A stretch of 64,000 nucleotides of DNA from Pandoraea sputorum (GCF_000814845.2 NZ_CP010431.2:1178001-1242000); one strand, 5' to 3'; shown: positions 36,061-45,828, counted from the stretch's first letter. Notes: generated by a model from the letters alone, not told the origin. Numbers and translations: made by a program.

Positions 36061-36939
36061 ATGACCCGAATTTCTGCGCAGACGACAAGCACCGCGTGGC
36101 TGGATGTGATCGTCACAGCACTCGCCCCGATGATCTGGGGATCGACCTACATCGTGACGACGCAGGTGTTGCCCCCCGACCGACCGTTTACGGCTGCGCT
36201 GATTCGCGTGCTGCCCTCGGGATTGCTGCTGTTGCTCTACGCGCGCAGCCGGCCTGCGCGCGGCGACTGGGCGCGATTGCTGACGCTCTCCGCTCTGAAC
36301 ATCGGCGCATTCCAGGCGCTGCTGTTTGTCGCGGCCTATCGGCTGCCGGGCGGTCTGGCGGCGGTCGTCGGCGCGATTCAGCCTTTGCTGGTCATGGGGC
36401 TGGCGTGGGGCGTGGATCGGCGGCGGCCGCTGATGACGACAGTGTGGGCGGCGATTGCCGGTGTCGTCGGGATGGGCGTCCTACTGCTTTCGCCTGGGAC
36501 GGTGTTCGAGCCGGTCGGCATTGCGGCGGCGCTTGCTGGCGCGGCCTGCATGGCGGCAGGCACTTATCTGACGCGCCGCTGGCGACTGAGCATGCCGGTG
36601 CTGGCGCTCACCGGCTGGCAACTGTTGCTGGGTGGTTTGATGCTGACGCCGGTAGCGTTGTTGGCGGACCCGCCGCTGCCGTCACTCACAGGGTGGCAGA
36701 CGGCTGGCTATGTCTATCTGTCGATGGCGGGGGCGTTGCTGGCGTATGCGTTGTGGTTTCGCGGCATCGCGCGTCTTGCGCCGGTGGCGGTGTCGTCACT
36801 GGGTTTGCTCAGTCCGTTGACTGCCGTCGTACTCGGCTGGGTGCTGCTCGGTCAGGCGATCAAAGGGCTGGCATTCGTGGGACTTGCGATGGTCTTCGCG
36901 AGCATTCTGGCGGTGCAGTGGACGGCGTCGAGGACGTGA
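36061..36939 (+). CDS. EamA/DMT-family exporter
   Basis: A 292-residue protein with ten hydrophobic helices and two EamA repeats (APMIWGSTYIVTTQVLPPDRPFTAALIRVLPSGLLLLL in the first; LLLGGLMLTPVAL to SLGLLSPLTAVVLGWVLLGQ in the second). Family members export amino acids, metabolites or drugs. There is no clear ribosome site; the ATG nearly abuts the second MarR-type palindrome, so repressor binding would directly block this gene. Substrate unknown. Confidence 0.88.
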   Translation: MTRISAQTTSTAWLDVIVTALAPMIWGSTYIVTTQVLPPDRPFTAALIRVLPSGLLLLLYARSRPARGDWARLLTLSALNIGAFQALLFVAAYRLPGGLAAVVGAIQPLLVMGLAWGVDRRRPLMTTVWAAIAGVVGMGVLLLSPGTVFEPVGIAAALAGAACMAAGTYLTRRWRLSMPVLALTGWQLLLGGLMLTPVALLADPPLPSLTGWQTAGYVYLSMAGALLAYALWFRGIARLAPVAVSSLGLLSPLTAVVLGWVLLGQAIKGLAFVGLAMVFASILAVQWTASRT

Positions 36940-37018
36940 TCGCTTCGCGGGTCCTGTCCGGGCCGCCGTCCGATGTGCGGTGTGCGGTGTGCGTGCGACG
37001 ATGTCGCCGATACCGTGA

Positions 37019-37498
37019 TTACTCCGCTGCCACCCAATCCCCCGACTTGCCGCCGTGCTTCTCCAGCACGCGAACGTCGGTCATCGTCATGCCGCGATCC
37101 ACGGCCTTGCACATGTCGTAAATCGTCAGCAGACCGACTTGCACGGCGGTGAGGGCTTCCATCTCGACGCCGGTGCGCCCGATGGTCTCGACCTGCGCGC
37201 GGCAGTGCACGGCATTCGCGCCGTCGTCGACGAGAAACTCGACCGTCACGCGCGTGAGGGCCAGCGGGTGGCACAGCGGAATCAGATCGGCCGTGCGCTT
37301 GGCGCCTTGAATGGCCGCGATGCGGGCGATGCCCAGCACGTCGCCCTTCTTGGCCGTGCCGGTGCGAATGAGCGCCAGCGTTTCCGGCTTCATGCGGATG
37401 GTGCCGCGCGCCACTGCGATGCGGTGCGTGCTGTCCTTGCTGCCGACGTCAACCATGTGGGCCTGTCCGGCGGTGTCGAAGTGGGTGAGTTCTGCCAT
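37019..37498 (-). CDS. moaC: Cyclic pyranopterin monophosphate synthase MoaC
   Basis: A 159-residue MoaC of normal length. Conserved segments include [16 protein letters not shown], the active-site [11 protein letters not shown] and [28 protein letters not shown]. It converts 3',8-cyclo-GTP to cyclic pyranopterin monophosphate in molybdenum cofactor synthesis. It is divergent from the M48 protease gene and has no other molybdopterin gene beside it here, though an XdhC-type gene lies at the right end of the window. Confidence 0.96.
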   Translation of the reverse strand: MAELTHFDTAGQAHMVDVGSKDSTHRIAVARGTIRMKPETLALIRTGTAKKGDVLGIARIAAIQGAKRTADLIPLCHPLALTRVTVEFLVDDGANAVHCRAQVETIGRTGVEMEALTAVQVGLLTIYDMCKAVDRGMTMTDVRVLEKHGGKSGDWVAAE

Positions 37499-37648
37499 GA
37501 GTCGATGCTGAGAAAGTGCGGGAAATCAGTCTGAAATCGTGCGAGATCGTGCGGACCGCACCTGCGCTGTGTCTGCGCCGTGCCTGTGTATTCGCCGCTG
37601 CGCCTCTGTTTTTATCGTTCGGGCGACGGTGCGGAACGTCCGCGTCTG

Positions 37649-37665
37649 GCTGCTATCATAGCAGC
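37649..37665. repeat. Short inverted repeat in moaC/M48 intergenic region
   Basis: GCTGCTA (37649-37655) and TAGCAGC (37659-37665) form a perfect 7-bp inverted repeat with a 3-base centre. It contains TATCAT, a possible -10 hexamer for the protease gene 38 bp downstream. Function is unknown. Confidence 0.45.
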
Positions 37666-37702
37666 AGCCTCGAATGATCAGCGCCACGCTGCGCCCACGC
37701 CC

Positions 37703-39295
37703 ATGACGTCCATGCCGACGCACGCCCGTCATCCCAACCCCCTCGATTCAAGCGCATACGGCGTCGCCCGCTGGCGGCGCATCGTCGCCGTTTTGATGCT
37801 GCCGGTGATGACGGCAACGACGTTCGCCACCGCCGTCATTCCGACGCAAGCGCTCGCGCAGGGCTTGCCCACGCTCGGTCAAAGTTCGGCTGCCGATCTT
37901 TCGCCTGCGATGGAGCGCAAGCTGGGGGAGCGCGTGATGCGCGAGATCCGCGCCGATCCCGATTACGTCAACGATCTGCTGCTCTCCGACTACGTCAATG
38001 CGCTGGGCAGCAAGCTTGTCTCGGCGACCCGCAAGGTCGGCATCGACGCGAGCCAGAGCTTCGAGTTCTTCGTCGTACGCGACGCCGCGATCAACGCCTT
38101 CTCGCTGCCCGGCGGCTTCATCGGCATCAACACCGGGCTGATCGTCACCACGCGGACCGAGTCGGAACTCGCCTCCGTGGTCGGGCACGAGACGGGGCAC
38201 GTCCTTCAGCATCACATCGCACGCATGCTAGGCCAGCAGGCGCAAAACTCGTGGATTGCGCTGGGCGGCCTGCTGCTGGGCTTGCTGGCCGGTATCGGCG
38301 CGCGCAGCTCGGATCTTGGGATGGGCATCGCCATGGGTGGGCAAGGGCTGGCCGTCGACCGTCAACTGCGGTTCTCGCGCGACGCGGAGCGCGAGGCCGA
38401 TCGCGTCGGCTTCCAGTTATTGCAGGCTGCCGGTTTCGACACGTATGCCATGCCGACATTCTTCGAGCGTCTGCAACGCGCCGACTCGATCAACGAGGCC
38501 GGTGTGCCGGAATACGTGCGGACTCACCCGCTCACGACCGAGCGCATTGCCGACATGCTCAACCGCTCGCGCACCGCCGGTTATCGTCAGCCGGAGCAGT
38601 CGCCGGAATACGCGTTCGTGCGTGCGCGCTCGCTGGTCCTGCAGCAGAAGTCGGCGAGCGATTTTGCGGCCATTGCCGACGCGCAACGTACCGCGATCAG
38701 AACGCAGACCGCACCGAACGTGGCGGGGGCATGGTATGCGGTGGCGCTGGCCGAAGTGAAGCAACGACGCTGGGAACCCGCGCGCGACGCGCTTGAGCGC
38801 GCCCGCACTGCCTTCGGCGGCACCGGGCCGGGCACGCCGAGTCTGGCAGTGCTGGCGTCGGACATCGCAAGGTTGTCGGGCAAGCCCGACGAAGCGCTTC
38901 GGATCGCCACGCAGGCGCGCGCGGCCTTCCCGCTGTCACAGGCGGCGGATATGGCCTATGCCGATGCGCTTATCGCCAGCCAGCGCGTTCCCGAAGCCAC
39001 GAAGTTCCTGCAATCGCAGGTCGAACGCTATCGCAGCGAGCCGATCTGGTGGCGTGCATTGGCTGGCGCATGGGCGGCGGGCGGCAAACGGGCGCGTCAG
39101 CATGAGGCGCTCGCCGAGCAATATGCGCTGCAAGGTCAGTGGATGGCGGCGGTGAGTCAGCTCAAGCTCGCGCGCGACGCCGGGGATGCCGATTTCTACG
39201 AACTGTCGACCATCGACGCGAAACTGCACGAGTTCCAGCGCCGGTACAAGGAAGACAAGGAAGACGAGAAGGAATTCAACAAGCAGTTCGGCTGA
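37703..39295 (+). CDS. Periplasmic M48 metalloprotease with TPR region (BepA-like)
   Basis: A 530-residue exported zinc protease. A signal peptide ends near residue 52 (TQALA). The M48 domain carries HETGH (162-166) and the third zinc ligand in DAEREADRVG, and the C-terminal half looks like tetratricopeptide repeats (LAEVKQRRWEPARDALERA, LSGKPDEALRIATQARAAFPLSQ). The BepA family degrades misassembled outer-membrane proteins and helps LptD assembly. ATG 37703 is chosen because the frame to 37580 adds a long leader ahead of the signal; no ribosome site is clear and 37712 is also possible. The tail is Lys/Glu/Asp-rich. Confidence 0.88.
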   Translation: MTSMPTHARHPNPLDSSAYGVARWRRIVAVLMLPVMTATTFATAVIPTQALAQGLPTLGQSSAADLSPAMERKLGERVMREIRADPDYVNDLLLSDYVNALGSKLVSATRKVGIDASQSFEFFVVRDAAINAFSLPGGFIGINTGLIVTTRTESELASVVGHETGHVLQHHIARMLGQQAQNSWIALGGLLLGLLAGIGARSSDLGMGIAMGGQGLAVDRQLRFSRDAEREADRVGFQLLQAAGFDTYAMPTFFERLQRADSINEAGVPEYVRTHPLTTERIADMLNRSRTAGYRQPEQSPEYAFVRARSLVLQQKSASDFAAIADAQRTAIRTQTAPNVAGAWYAVALAEVKQRRWEPARDALERARTAFGGTGPGTPSLAVLASDIARLSGKPDEALRIATQARAAFPLSQAADMAYADALIASQRVPEATKFLQSQVERYRSEPIWWRALAGAWAAGGKRARQHEALAEQYALQGQWMAAVSQLKLARDAGDADFYELSTIDAKLHEFQRRYKEDKEDEKEFNKQFG

Positions 39296-39345
39296 CGGGC
39301 GCTCAGGGCGTCCCGTCGCGAAGTCTGTCGGCGCGTGGCCGAAAA

Positions 39346-39987
39346 TCAGGCCGCCGGTGCCTGAGGATCCCGCTCGAAGCCGTACGTCTGCGGCAACGTG
39401 CCCGCGTGAACGATGGACAGCGGCAGCGAGTCTTCATTGCGCCAATGCAGGCGCACCGCGGCCTTCGCGTCCGCCGTGTCGTCAGCCGTCTCTGCCACTT
39501 CGAACGCCTGCGCCAGATCCGACACCTGCGTGAGCAGATCGATATCGTGATCGTGCAGCAGCGCCAGCGGCGCGGTCGCGTCCCCAACACCCTTCGTCCC
39601 CACAAAGGCGACGCTGCCATCCTCATCAAGCAGACAGGCCTGTGGCACGAACGTTTTGCCCAGTTGATCCGTCAGCACAGGGGCGCCCTGTCCGTCGTTC
39701 GCTGCGGCGTCCCACGTGAGGCGCACCACGAACGGTGCGTAAGCCAGCGAGACGTACACGCGTTGCGGGCCGTTCTGGAAGTACCAGCGGCCCGCGTCGT
39801 CGCTGGCGTAATTGCGGGCGATGAACGCAATCAGCGCGGTATGTCGAATCGGGTCGCCAGCCGTGCCTTGTGCCTGCGCCTGCTCGTCGCGCATGCGCCA
39901 CTGGCCGCGACGATCGAGTGCGAGCCAGCCGTAGCAGTGCGGCACATTGGGCCATTTGGCCATCGCCTGTCGAACGATCTCATCCAT
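39346..39987 (-). CDS. Conserved hypothetical protein
   Basis: A 213-residue soluble protein of a family seen beside yheT-like genes in related bacteria; I do not recall a firm family number. It begins MDEIVRQAMAKWPNVPHCYGWLALDRRGQWRMRDEQ and has WYFQNGPQRVYVSLAYAPFVVRL in the middle. No signal peptide or membrane segment is seen. The start at 39987 separates it from the yheT shadow frame. It is the last gene of the waaF-yheT run, 68 bp after yheT. No function can be assigned. Confidence 0.75.
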   Translation of the reverse strand: MDEIVRQAMAKWPNVPHCYGWLALDRRGQWRMRDEQAQAQGTAGDPIRHTALIAFIARNYASDDAGRWYFQNGPQRVYVSLAYAPFVVRLTWDAAANDGQGAPVLTDQLGKTFVPQACLLDEDGSVAFVGTKGVGDATAPLALLHDHDIDLLTQVSDLAQAFEVAETADDTADAKAAVRLHWRNEDSLPLSIVHAGTLPQTYGFERDPQAPAA

Positions 39988-40055
39988 TAGGTAGGAGCCC
40001 TTAACGTGTGTTGGTGGTGTGCCGACGCCCAGAATAATCGTCGTTCGGCCGTCGT

Positions 40056-41093
40056 TCAGCGCTCGACAGCAGACGGCAGAAACTGACGGAAGTAGTCTAC
40101 GACGGTATGCGGCATCCACGTCAGCCCACCCGGAAACGGCCCGCTCATGAAGCCGACGTGTCCGCCATGCGCCGGTTGCAGCAGTTGGACGAAGCGGCCG
40201 ACGTCGCCTTCCCCCGGCAAGGCGCTGGCGGGTTGGAACGGGTCGTTGCGGGCGTTGATGACGAGCGTGGGGACTTCGATGGCGGGCAGAATCGGCTTGC
40301 TCGACGCCCGCGTGTAGTAGTCGAACGCGCTGTGATAGCCGTGCAGCGGCGCGGTGACGACGTGATCGAATTCGCCGAGATCGCGCGCGGCCATCATCAG
40401 ATTGCGGTCGTAAAGCCCGGGGTACTGATCGAGCTTGGCGAGCGCCTTCTTCTTGAGCGTGCCGAGGAAGTTGCGCGTGTAGACCATGTTGAAGCCATGC
40501 GAGAGCGCCAGACCGCCCGCACGCAGATCGAGCGGGGCGGAGATCGCGCAGGCCGCGCTGACGACTTGCGTCGCGTGCCCCTCGCGCTCGCCGAGCCAGC
40601 GCAGGAGTACATTGCCGCCGAGCGACACGCCCGCCGCAAAGATGGGCCCGGACGTATGGGCACGCAGGCGTTGCAGCATCCAGTCGATTTCGGTGCTGTC
40701 GCCGGAGTGATAGAAGCGCGGGGCGCGGTTCATGCGTCCGCTGCAACTGCGAAAGTGGGGAATCACGCCGCGCCAGCCCTGCGCTTGCACCTCGCGCATC
40801 AGGGTGCGGGCGTAATGGCTGCCCGAACTCCCTTCCAGACCGTGGAACAGCACGACCAGCGGTGTTTCGACGAGACCGTCGGGGGCGGGCGGGGATTTCT
40901 GCGAGGCGGGCGGTGCGACCAGCCAGTCGACGTCGACGAAATCGCCGTCGGGCGTGTCCCAGGTCTCGCGACGGAACTCGACCGACGGGCGGCGGCCCAG
41001 CAGCGCGGGATAGATCGTCTGGCTGTGGCCGTCCGGCAGCCACCGGGGCGGCCGGTAATCCTTAGGCAGAAAGACGGCCGGGCGCGCTGTCAT
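40056..41093 (-). CDS. YheT-family alpha/beta hydrolase
   Basis: A 345-residue hydrolase of the YheT/ABHD1-3 family. It opens with PRWLPDGHSQTIYPALLGRRP, has VVLFHGLEGSSGSHYARTLM, the nucleophile elbow FAAGVSLGGNVLLRWLGE, the acid region LVINARNDPFQP and the terminal histidine in PAHGGHVGFM. These are cytoplasmic esterases or thioesterases of poorly known substrate. It lies 16 bp downstream of the NTF2-like gene in the waaF operon. Confidence 0.9.
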   Translation of the reverse strand: MTARPAVFLPKDYRPPRWLPDGHSQTIYPALLGRRPSVEFRRETWDTPDGDFVDVDWLVAPPASQKSPPAPDGLVETPLVVLFHGLEGSSGSHYARTLMREVQAQGWRGVIPHFRSCSGRMNRAPRFYHSGDSTEIDWMLQRLRAHTSGPIFAAGVSLGGNVLLRWLGEREGHATQVVSAACAISAPLDLRAGGLALSHGFNMVYTRNFLGTLKKKALAKLDQYPGLYDRNLMMAARDLGEFDHVVTAPLHGYHSAFDYYTRASSKPILPAIEVPTLVINARNDPFQPASALPGEGDVGRFVQLLQPAHGGHVGFMSGPFPGGLTWMPHTVVDYFRQFLPSAVER

Positions 41094-41109
41094 GCGAACA
41101 CCGTACGGC

Positions 41110-41565
41110 TTAGTGCAGCCCGTCCGGACGCGCGTGCATCATCAGGCTGAATTGCTCGACGGCATGCGGCGGCAGGGGGCTTGAGTGGATGTGGGCGAAG
41201 CGCCAGTCGCCTTGCTCGTGCACGAGCACGTAGGTCGTGTGGATGAGCTGGGCGGTCGTTTGCCCGGCGTCTTCCTTGCCCACGCGGATGGCTTCGGTCG
41301 CAGTGTGCACGACCGTGCCGACGGTGTCGTACTCGGTCGTATCGAGCGAGTCGATCAGCACGACGCTCTGTGCGAACTGGGCGACGAGGCCGCTGCGGAT
41401 CTGCTCAAGGCCATCCCAGCGCGTGCCGTCGGCGCGAATGTAGCTGACGAAATCCTCGTTCGCCCAGAGCGTCATCGCGCGATCCGTCTGACCACGGCGC
41501 AGCGCGTCATAAAAGGCCGTGATGGTTTCACTGGCGGCATCGAACAGACGGACAAAACGTGGCAT
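41110..41565 (-). CDS. NTF2/SnoaL-like (ketosteroid-isomerase fold) protein
   Basis: A 151-residue protein with the NTF2-like cone fold pattern (ITAFYDALRRGQTDRAMTLWANEDFVSYIRADGTRWDGLEQIRSGLVAQF, and VLVHEQGDWRFAHIHSSPLP at the end). The fold serves as isomerase, hydrolase or binding module, so no reaction can be given. It sits between waaF and yheT on the same strand, 57 bp after waaF. Confidence 0.82.
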   Translation of the reverse strand: MPRFVRLFDAASETITAFYDALRRGQTDRAMTLWANEDFVSYIRADGTRWDGLEQIRSGLVAQFAQSVVLIDSLDTTEYDTVGTVVHTATEAIRVGKEDAGQTTAQLIHTTYVLVHEQGDWRFAHIHSSPLPPHAVEQFSLMMHARPDGLH

Positions 41566-41622
41566 GAGGATTTACCGTTGAGTGTTACCGGGATCGAACC
41601 GAAAGCTTGCCGTGCGCGGCGC

Positions 41623-42648
41623 TCAGCGCTGCGTCAGCAGAATGTTGCGCAGATTCGCGAACACATGCTCGGGCATCAACTCGTTCAGGCAGCGTGTATG
41701 ACCCAGCGGACATTCGCGGGCAAAACACGGGCTGCACTCCAATTGTAGCCACAGGATGTGCGCCTGCTCGGACAACGGCGGCGTGTGGCGCGGATCGGAC
41801 GAACCGAACAAGGCGATCTGCGGGCGGCGCAGGGCGGCTGTCACATGCATCAGGCCGGAATCGTTGCTCACCACGGCGTTCGCGCGTGCGAGCAGGGCGC
41901 AGGCCTCGGCCAGCGACGTCTGCCCGCAAAGATTGCGCACGAACGGCGCGTCGGCGGCAATTTGCTGGGCCAGTGCACCGTCCTTGCCCGAACCGAGCGC
42001 GACGATCTGCGCATACGGGAACGAGCGGCGCACCAATTGCGCGAGTTGCGCAAAGTGCCCTGGCGGCCAGCGCTTGGCCGGTCCGAACTCGGCACCCGGG
42101 CAGAACACCACGAGCGGCACGCGCAGATCGAGGCCGAAGCGCGCGAACACGCGGGCTGATTCGTTCAGGTCGGCTTCGATGCGCGGCGTCGGCAGTGTTT
42201 CCGGCAGCTTGGCACCCGGGGCGAACGCGAGCGCAGCGTAATGCCGCACCATCGGTGGGCGCTCGTCTTTGCGCGGATTGGCGTGACGCACGTTGAGCAG
42301 GCCGTAGCGCTGCTCGCCCTTGTAGCCGATGCGCAACGGAATGCGCGCCAGCCACGGAATCAGAGACGACTTCAGGGAATTCGGCAGCACATAGGCAGCG
42401 TCGTACCCCTCGTCGGCCAGCACGCTCGCGAGCCGGTAGCGCTCGAGGGGCTGCAATTTGCCGTGCGCGAGGTCGGTGGCGACGACGCGCGAAATCTCCG
42501 GCATGCGTTCGAGCACCGGGGCGACCCAGCCGGGCGCGATCGCGTCGATGGTCAGACGCGGATGCAGACGCTTGAGCAGGGTAAACAACGGCTGCGCCAT
42601 CAGCGCGTCCCCAATCCAGTTGGGGGCGATCACCAAGGCTTTATGCAT
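41623..42648 (-). CDS. waaF: ADP-heptose:LPS heptosyltransferase II
   Basis: A 341-residue family 9 glycosyltransferase. It starts MHKALVIAPNWIGDALMAQPLFTLLKRLHP, has PLVVFCPGAEFGPAKRWPPGHFAQL and the C-terminal NDSGLMHVTAALRRPQIALFGSSDPRHTPP that binds ADP-heptose. It adds the second heptose to the LPS inner core at the inner membrane. It follows the CHCC zinc-finger gene by 79 bp and precedes the NTF2-like gene. Confidence 0.94.
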   Translation of the reverse strand: MHKALVIAPNWIGDALMAQPLFTLLKRLHPRLTIDAIAPGWVAPVLERMPEISRVVATDLAHGKLQPLERYRLASVLADEGYDAAYVLPNSLKSSLIPWLARIPLRIGYKGEQRYGLLNVRHANPRKDERPPMVRHYAALAFAPGAKLPETLPTPRIEADLNESARVFARFGLDLRVPLVVFCPGAEFGPAKRWPPGHFAQLAQLVRRSFPYAQIVALGSGKDGALAQQIAADAPFVRNLCGQTSLAEACALLARANAVVSNDSGLMHVTAALRRPQIALFGSSDPRHTPPLSEQAHILWLQLECSPCFARECPLGHTRCLNELMPEHVFANLRNILLTQR

Positions 42649-42727
42649 CGTGGCGGAGACTCAATTCGTTAAGCGTGGCGATGAAACGAGCCCGGCGGTC
42701 GGGCCGTTTCACGAGGAAGACGGACGA

Positions 42728-42922
42728 TCAGTGACCCTTGATCACGGTGCCGGGCTTCAGGCGATAGCGCGTGCCGCAATAGGCACAGGCGGCTTCGCCG
42801 TGGCTCACGTCGATGAACACGCGCGGGTGGCTGCTCCAGAACTGCATCTTCGGGTTCGGGCAGTGGACCGGGAGATCTTCAGCGCCGACTTCGACGACCG
42901 GCATTTGTTTGACTTCGCTCAT
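42728..42922 (-). CDS. Zinc-finger (CHCC-type) domain protein
   Basis: A 64-residue protein of the zf-CHCC family related to mitochondrial NDUFS6. The metal ligands are in VHCPNPKMQFWSSHPRVFID and ACAYCGTRYRL. The family is small, conserved in proteobacteria and has no firm function. The start at 42922 (MSEVKQMPVV) fits the family; the frame to 43033 adds an unrelated leader. It heads the waaF operon. Confidence 0.88.
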   Translation of the reverse strand: MSEVKQMPVVEVGAEDLPVHCPNPKMQFWSSHPRVFIDVSHGEAACAYCGTRYRLKPGTVIKGH

Positions 42923-43370
42923 GGGGTTCGGACCGTGGTGATGTTCGATGAATTCGCGGTGTGCCGCAAATCCGAAGTTTCGAGAATTGCCCGGACGGTG
43001 TCGGTCACTGGGTGACGCCCGCCCGTTTACCAAAAGACGCTATTGTAAAGCAGCCGCCGCCCTTTGCGGACGGCTAGCCGCCCCGATGGCCATGACTGGG
43101 TCCGCGTGGCGCGTATGCCACAGCGGCGGCGTTGCATCAGAAAAAACAGGCGAGTGACGGCTTTTCGCATACTAAGTAACTATTTACCGTGGCTATAATG
43201 GCCTGACGTCCGCCGCCAATGATGAACATATTCACGAGACAATCCGGCAACCCTGGCGGGCGCCGTGACCGCTAGCGGTCATCTCGGGCGTGCCGGGCGC
43301 CGTCGGGACCGCTTCGCCCCGTAATGCCAGACACCGCGTCGCTCACCCCGGCGCTGCCCCCCAGCCGATC
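42923..43370. other. 448-bp divergent intergenic region
   Basis: The gap between the zinc-finger gene (leftward) and azlC (rightward) holds no gene that could be supported. It contains a TATAAT at 43194-43199 without a convincing -35, and a 16-bp perfect palindrome at 43266-43281 described separately. Confidence 0.6.
43266..43281. promoter_or_regulatory. 16-bp perfect palindrome upstream of azlC
   Basis: TGACCGCTAGCGGTCA is an uninterrupted perfect palindrome 90 bp before the azlC start and about 67 bp after a TATAAT box. No T-run follows, so it is more likely a protein-binding site than a terminator. The binding protein is unknown. Confidence 0.5.
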
Positions 43371-44213
43371 ATGTCAATGTTTCGTTTGCCTGCCGCTGAA
43401 CGTGAAGGGTTCGCGGCCGGTTTTCGCATTATTTCGCCGCTTTTGCCCGCCATCTTTTCATGGGGGCTGGTGACAGGCGTCGCCATGAGTAAATCGGTGC
43501 TGACCGTGCCGCAGGCCATCGGCATGAGCCTGATGCTTTACGCGGGGTCGGCGCAACTCGCCTCACTGCCACTCTTCGCCGCCGGTATGCCGCTCTGGAC
43601 GATTCTGCTCACGGTCGGCATCGTCAATCTGCGTTTCGTGATTTTCAGCGCGGGCCTCCAGCCGCATTTCTCCTATTTATCGTTGCCGCGTCGTATCGCG
43701 CTCGGTTACGTCAATGGCGATCTCGGTTTTGTGATGTTCATGAACCAGAACTTCGCGAACGGCTACGTGCCGGGCAAGGAGGGAACGTATTACGGCATCA
43801 CGCTGAGCAATTGGGCGGTCTGGCACGTGTCGTCGATTCTCGGCATCGTGCTCGGTGCGCTGGTGCCCGATAGCTGGGGACTGGGGTTCGCAGGCACGCT
43901 CGCGCTCATCACGATCAACAGCCGCTCGACGATGCTGGCGGTGGCGCTCGCGTCGCTCATCGGCGTGCTCGCCTTCGATCTGCCGTATCGCCTCAATCTG
44001 GTGCTGGGCGTGCTCGGTGCGCTGGCTGCGGGCATGGTGTGCGACGAACTGGCGTCGCGCCACGCAAAGCGCCTTGCACTGGCCAATCCGGTGCGGGTGC
44101 CTATTTCGACAGGGGACGACGCGGCGGCGAACGCGCCAATGACAACGAAGATCGGCGAGTCGCAGCCGGACGCCGTCCATGAAGAACGCCGCACGTCGGG
44201 AGAGCGTCGCTGA
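43371..44213 (+). CDS. azlC: Branched-chain amino acid exporter large subunit AzlC
   Basis: A 280-residue membrane protein of the AzlC family (FAAGFRIISPLLPAIFSWGLVTGVAM, the family motif LMLYAGSAQLASLPLFA, LRFVIFSAGLQPHFSYL, GYVNGDLGFVMFM). With AzlD it exports branched-chain amino acids. The start at 43371 (MSMFRLPAAER) has the family N-terminus; the frame from 43290 adds an unlikely leader. The C-terminal 30 residues are a hydrophilic extension. Its stop overlaps the azlD start by one base. Confidence 0.9.
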   Translation: MSMFRLPAAEREGFAAGFRIISPLLPAIFSWGLVTGVAMSKSVLTVPQAIGMSLMLYAGSAQLASLPLFAAGMPLWTILLTVGIVNLRFVIFSAGLQPHFSYLSLPRRIALGYVNGDLGFVMFMNQNFANGYVPGKEGTYYGITLSNWAVWHVSSILGIVLGALVPDSWGLGFAGTLALITINSRSTMLAVALASLIGVLAFDLPYRLNLVLGVLGALAAGMVCDELASRHAKRLALANPVRVPISTGDDAAANAPMTTKIGESQPDAVHEERRTSGERR

Positions 44214-44536
44214 TGAGCACCTTCGAAATCTGGTTCGCCTTCGTCGCGATGACGGCCATCACCATCGTCACGCGCACCTTCTTCCTGCTCGCCGGCGAGC
44301 GCGTGACGCTGCCGCAACGCCTGCAACGCGCACTGCGCTACGCACCGGCGGCGGCGCTTGCCGTCATCGTCGTGCCGGAGGTCGTGCTGCTCGACCATCA
44401 GTTCGCCATCCATCTGGGCAATCACAAGCTCGCGGCGGCAGTGGCGGCCACCGGCTGGTTCATCTGGCGGCGGAACATGATCGAGATGATCGTGATCGGA
44501 ATGGTCGTTTATACGCTGGGACGACTGTTCCTGTAG
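44213..44536 (+). CDS. azlD: Branched-chain amino acid exporter small subunit AzlD
   Basis: A 107-residue protein with three or four hydrophobic helices (IWFAFVAMTAITIVTRTFFLLAGE, APAAALAVIVVPEVVL, the NMIEMIVIGMVVYTLGR tail) typical of AzlD. It works as the small partner of AzlC in the inner membrane. The ATG overlaps the azlC stop by one base, so the two are co-translated. Confidence 0.92.
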   Translation: MSTFEIWFAFVAMTAITIVTRTFFLLAGERVTLPQRLQRALRYAPAAALAVIVVPEVVLLDHQFAIHLGNHKLAAAVAATGWFIWRRNMIEMIVIGMVVYTLGRLFL

Positions 44537-44622
44537 GTGGAACGCCGGATCTGCAAAATGGGCATCTGGGTGGTCGGATCAGTTAAAATGCATGTTTTTC
44601 CCACCATTTATTCCGGATTCTC

Positions 44623-45828
44623 ATGGCTTCCGTCGTACGTCTTTCCGATTTGATCGCCCAGGGCCGCCTCGCCGGCAAACGTGTCTTCATCCGCGCCGAC
44701 ATGAACGTGCCGCAAGACGATGAGGGCCGAATCACGGAAGACACGCGTATCCGCGCCTCGGTGCCGGCCATCCAGATGTCGCTCGACGCCGGCGCTGCCG
44801 TGATGGTCACCTCGCATCTGGGCCGTCCGACGGAAGGCGAATTCAAGCCCGCCGACTCGCTCGCCCCGGTGGCAAAGCGTCTGTCGGAGTTGCTCGGTCG
44901 CGACGTGAAGCTGGTCTCCGACTGGGTCGACGGCGGTTTCGACGTGGCCCCGGGCTCGGTCGTGCTGCTCGAGAACTGCCGCGTCAACAAGGGCGAGAAG
45001 AAGGACAACGACGAATTGGCGCAGAAGATGGCCAAGCTGTGCGACGTCTATGTGAACGACGCATTCGGCACGGCCCACCGCGCTGAAGCCACCACGCACG
45101 GCATCGCCAAGTACGCACCGGTCGCGTGTGCAGGTCCGCTGCTCGCGGCCGAACTCGAAGCGCTCGGCAAGGCGCTGAACGCACCGGCGCGTCCGCTCGT
45201 GGCCATTGTGGCTGGCTCGAAGGTTTCCACCAAGCTCACCATCCTCAAGACGTTGGCCGACAAGGTCGACCAACTGATCGTGGGCGGCGGCATCGCCAAC
45301 ACGTTCATGCTGGCCGCCGGTCTGCCGATCGGCAAGTCGCTCGCCGAAGCCGATCTGGTCGAAGAAGCCAAGGCGATCATCGACGCGATGGCCGCACGCG
45401 GCGCATCGGTGCCGATCCCGACGGACGTGGTGTGCGCCAAGGAATTCAGCGCGAACGCCGCAGCGACCGTCAAGGCGGCCGCCGACGTCGCCGCCGACGA
45501 CATGATCCTCGACATCGGCCCGCAAACGGCCGCCAAGCTGGCCGAGCAATTGGGCAGCGCGGGCACCATCGTCTGGAACGGCCCGGTCGGCGTGTTCGAA
45601 TTCGACCAGTTCGGTCACGGCACGGAAACCCTGGCGCGCGCCATCGCCGCAGCCAAGGGCTTCTCGATCGCCGGTGGCGGCGACACGCTCGCGGCCATCG
45701 CCAAGTACGGTATCGCCGATCAGGTCAGCTACATCTCGACCGGTGGTGGCGCGTTCCTCGAATTCCTCGAAGGAAAGACGCTCCCGGCCGTCGACGTGCT
45801 GGAAAAACGCGCGGCTCAGTCGAACTGA
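44623..45828 (+). CDS. pgk: Phosphoglycerate kinase
   Basis: A 401-residue PGK of normal length. Signatures include [81 protein letters not shown] and [23 protein letters not shown]. It transfers phosphate between 1,3-bisphosphoglycerate and ADP in glycolysis. The ribosome site is weak. pyk follows after a 265-bp gap that contains a hairpin without a T-run, and fba after that, so the lower-glycolysis genes are clustered. Confidence 0.97.
   Translation: MASVVRLSDLIAQGRLAGKRVFIRADMNVPQDDEGRITEDTRIRASVPAIQMSLDAGAAVMVTSHLGRPTEGEFKPADSLAPVAKRLSELLGRDVKLVSDWVDGGFDVAPGSVVLLENCRVNKGEKKDNDELAQKMAKLCDVYVNDAFGTAHRAEATTHGIAKYAPVACAGPLLAAELEALGKALNAPARPLVAIVAGSKVSTKLTILKTLADKVDQLIVGGGIANTFMLAAGLPIGKSLAEADLVEEAKAIIDAMAARGASVPIPTDVVCAKEFSANAAATVKAAADVAADDMILDIGPQTAAKLAEQLGSAGTIVWNGPVGVFEFDQFGHGTETLARAIAAAKGFSIAGGGDTLAAIAKYGIADQVSYISTGGGAFLEFLEGKTLPAVDVLEKRAAQSN

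Noticed and set aside
43194..43199. TATAAT before azlC as a complete promoter
   Set aside because: No -35 hexamer at acceptable spacing could be found, so it was only mentioned and not called as a promoter.
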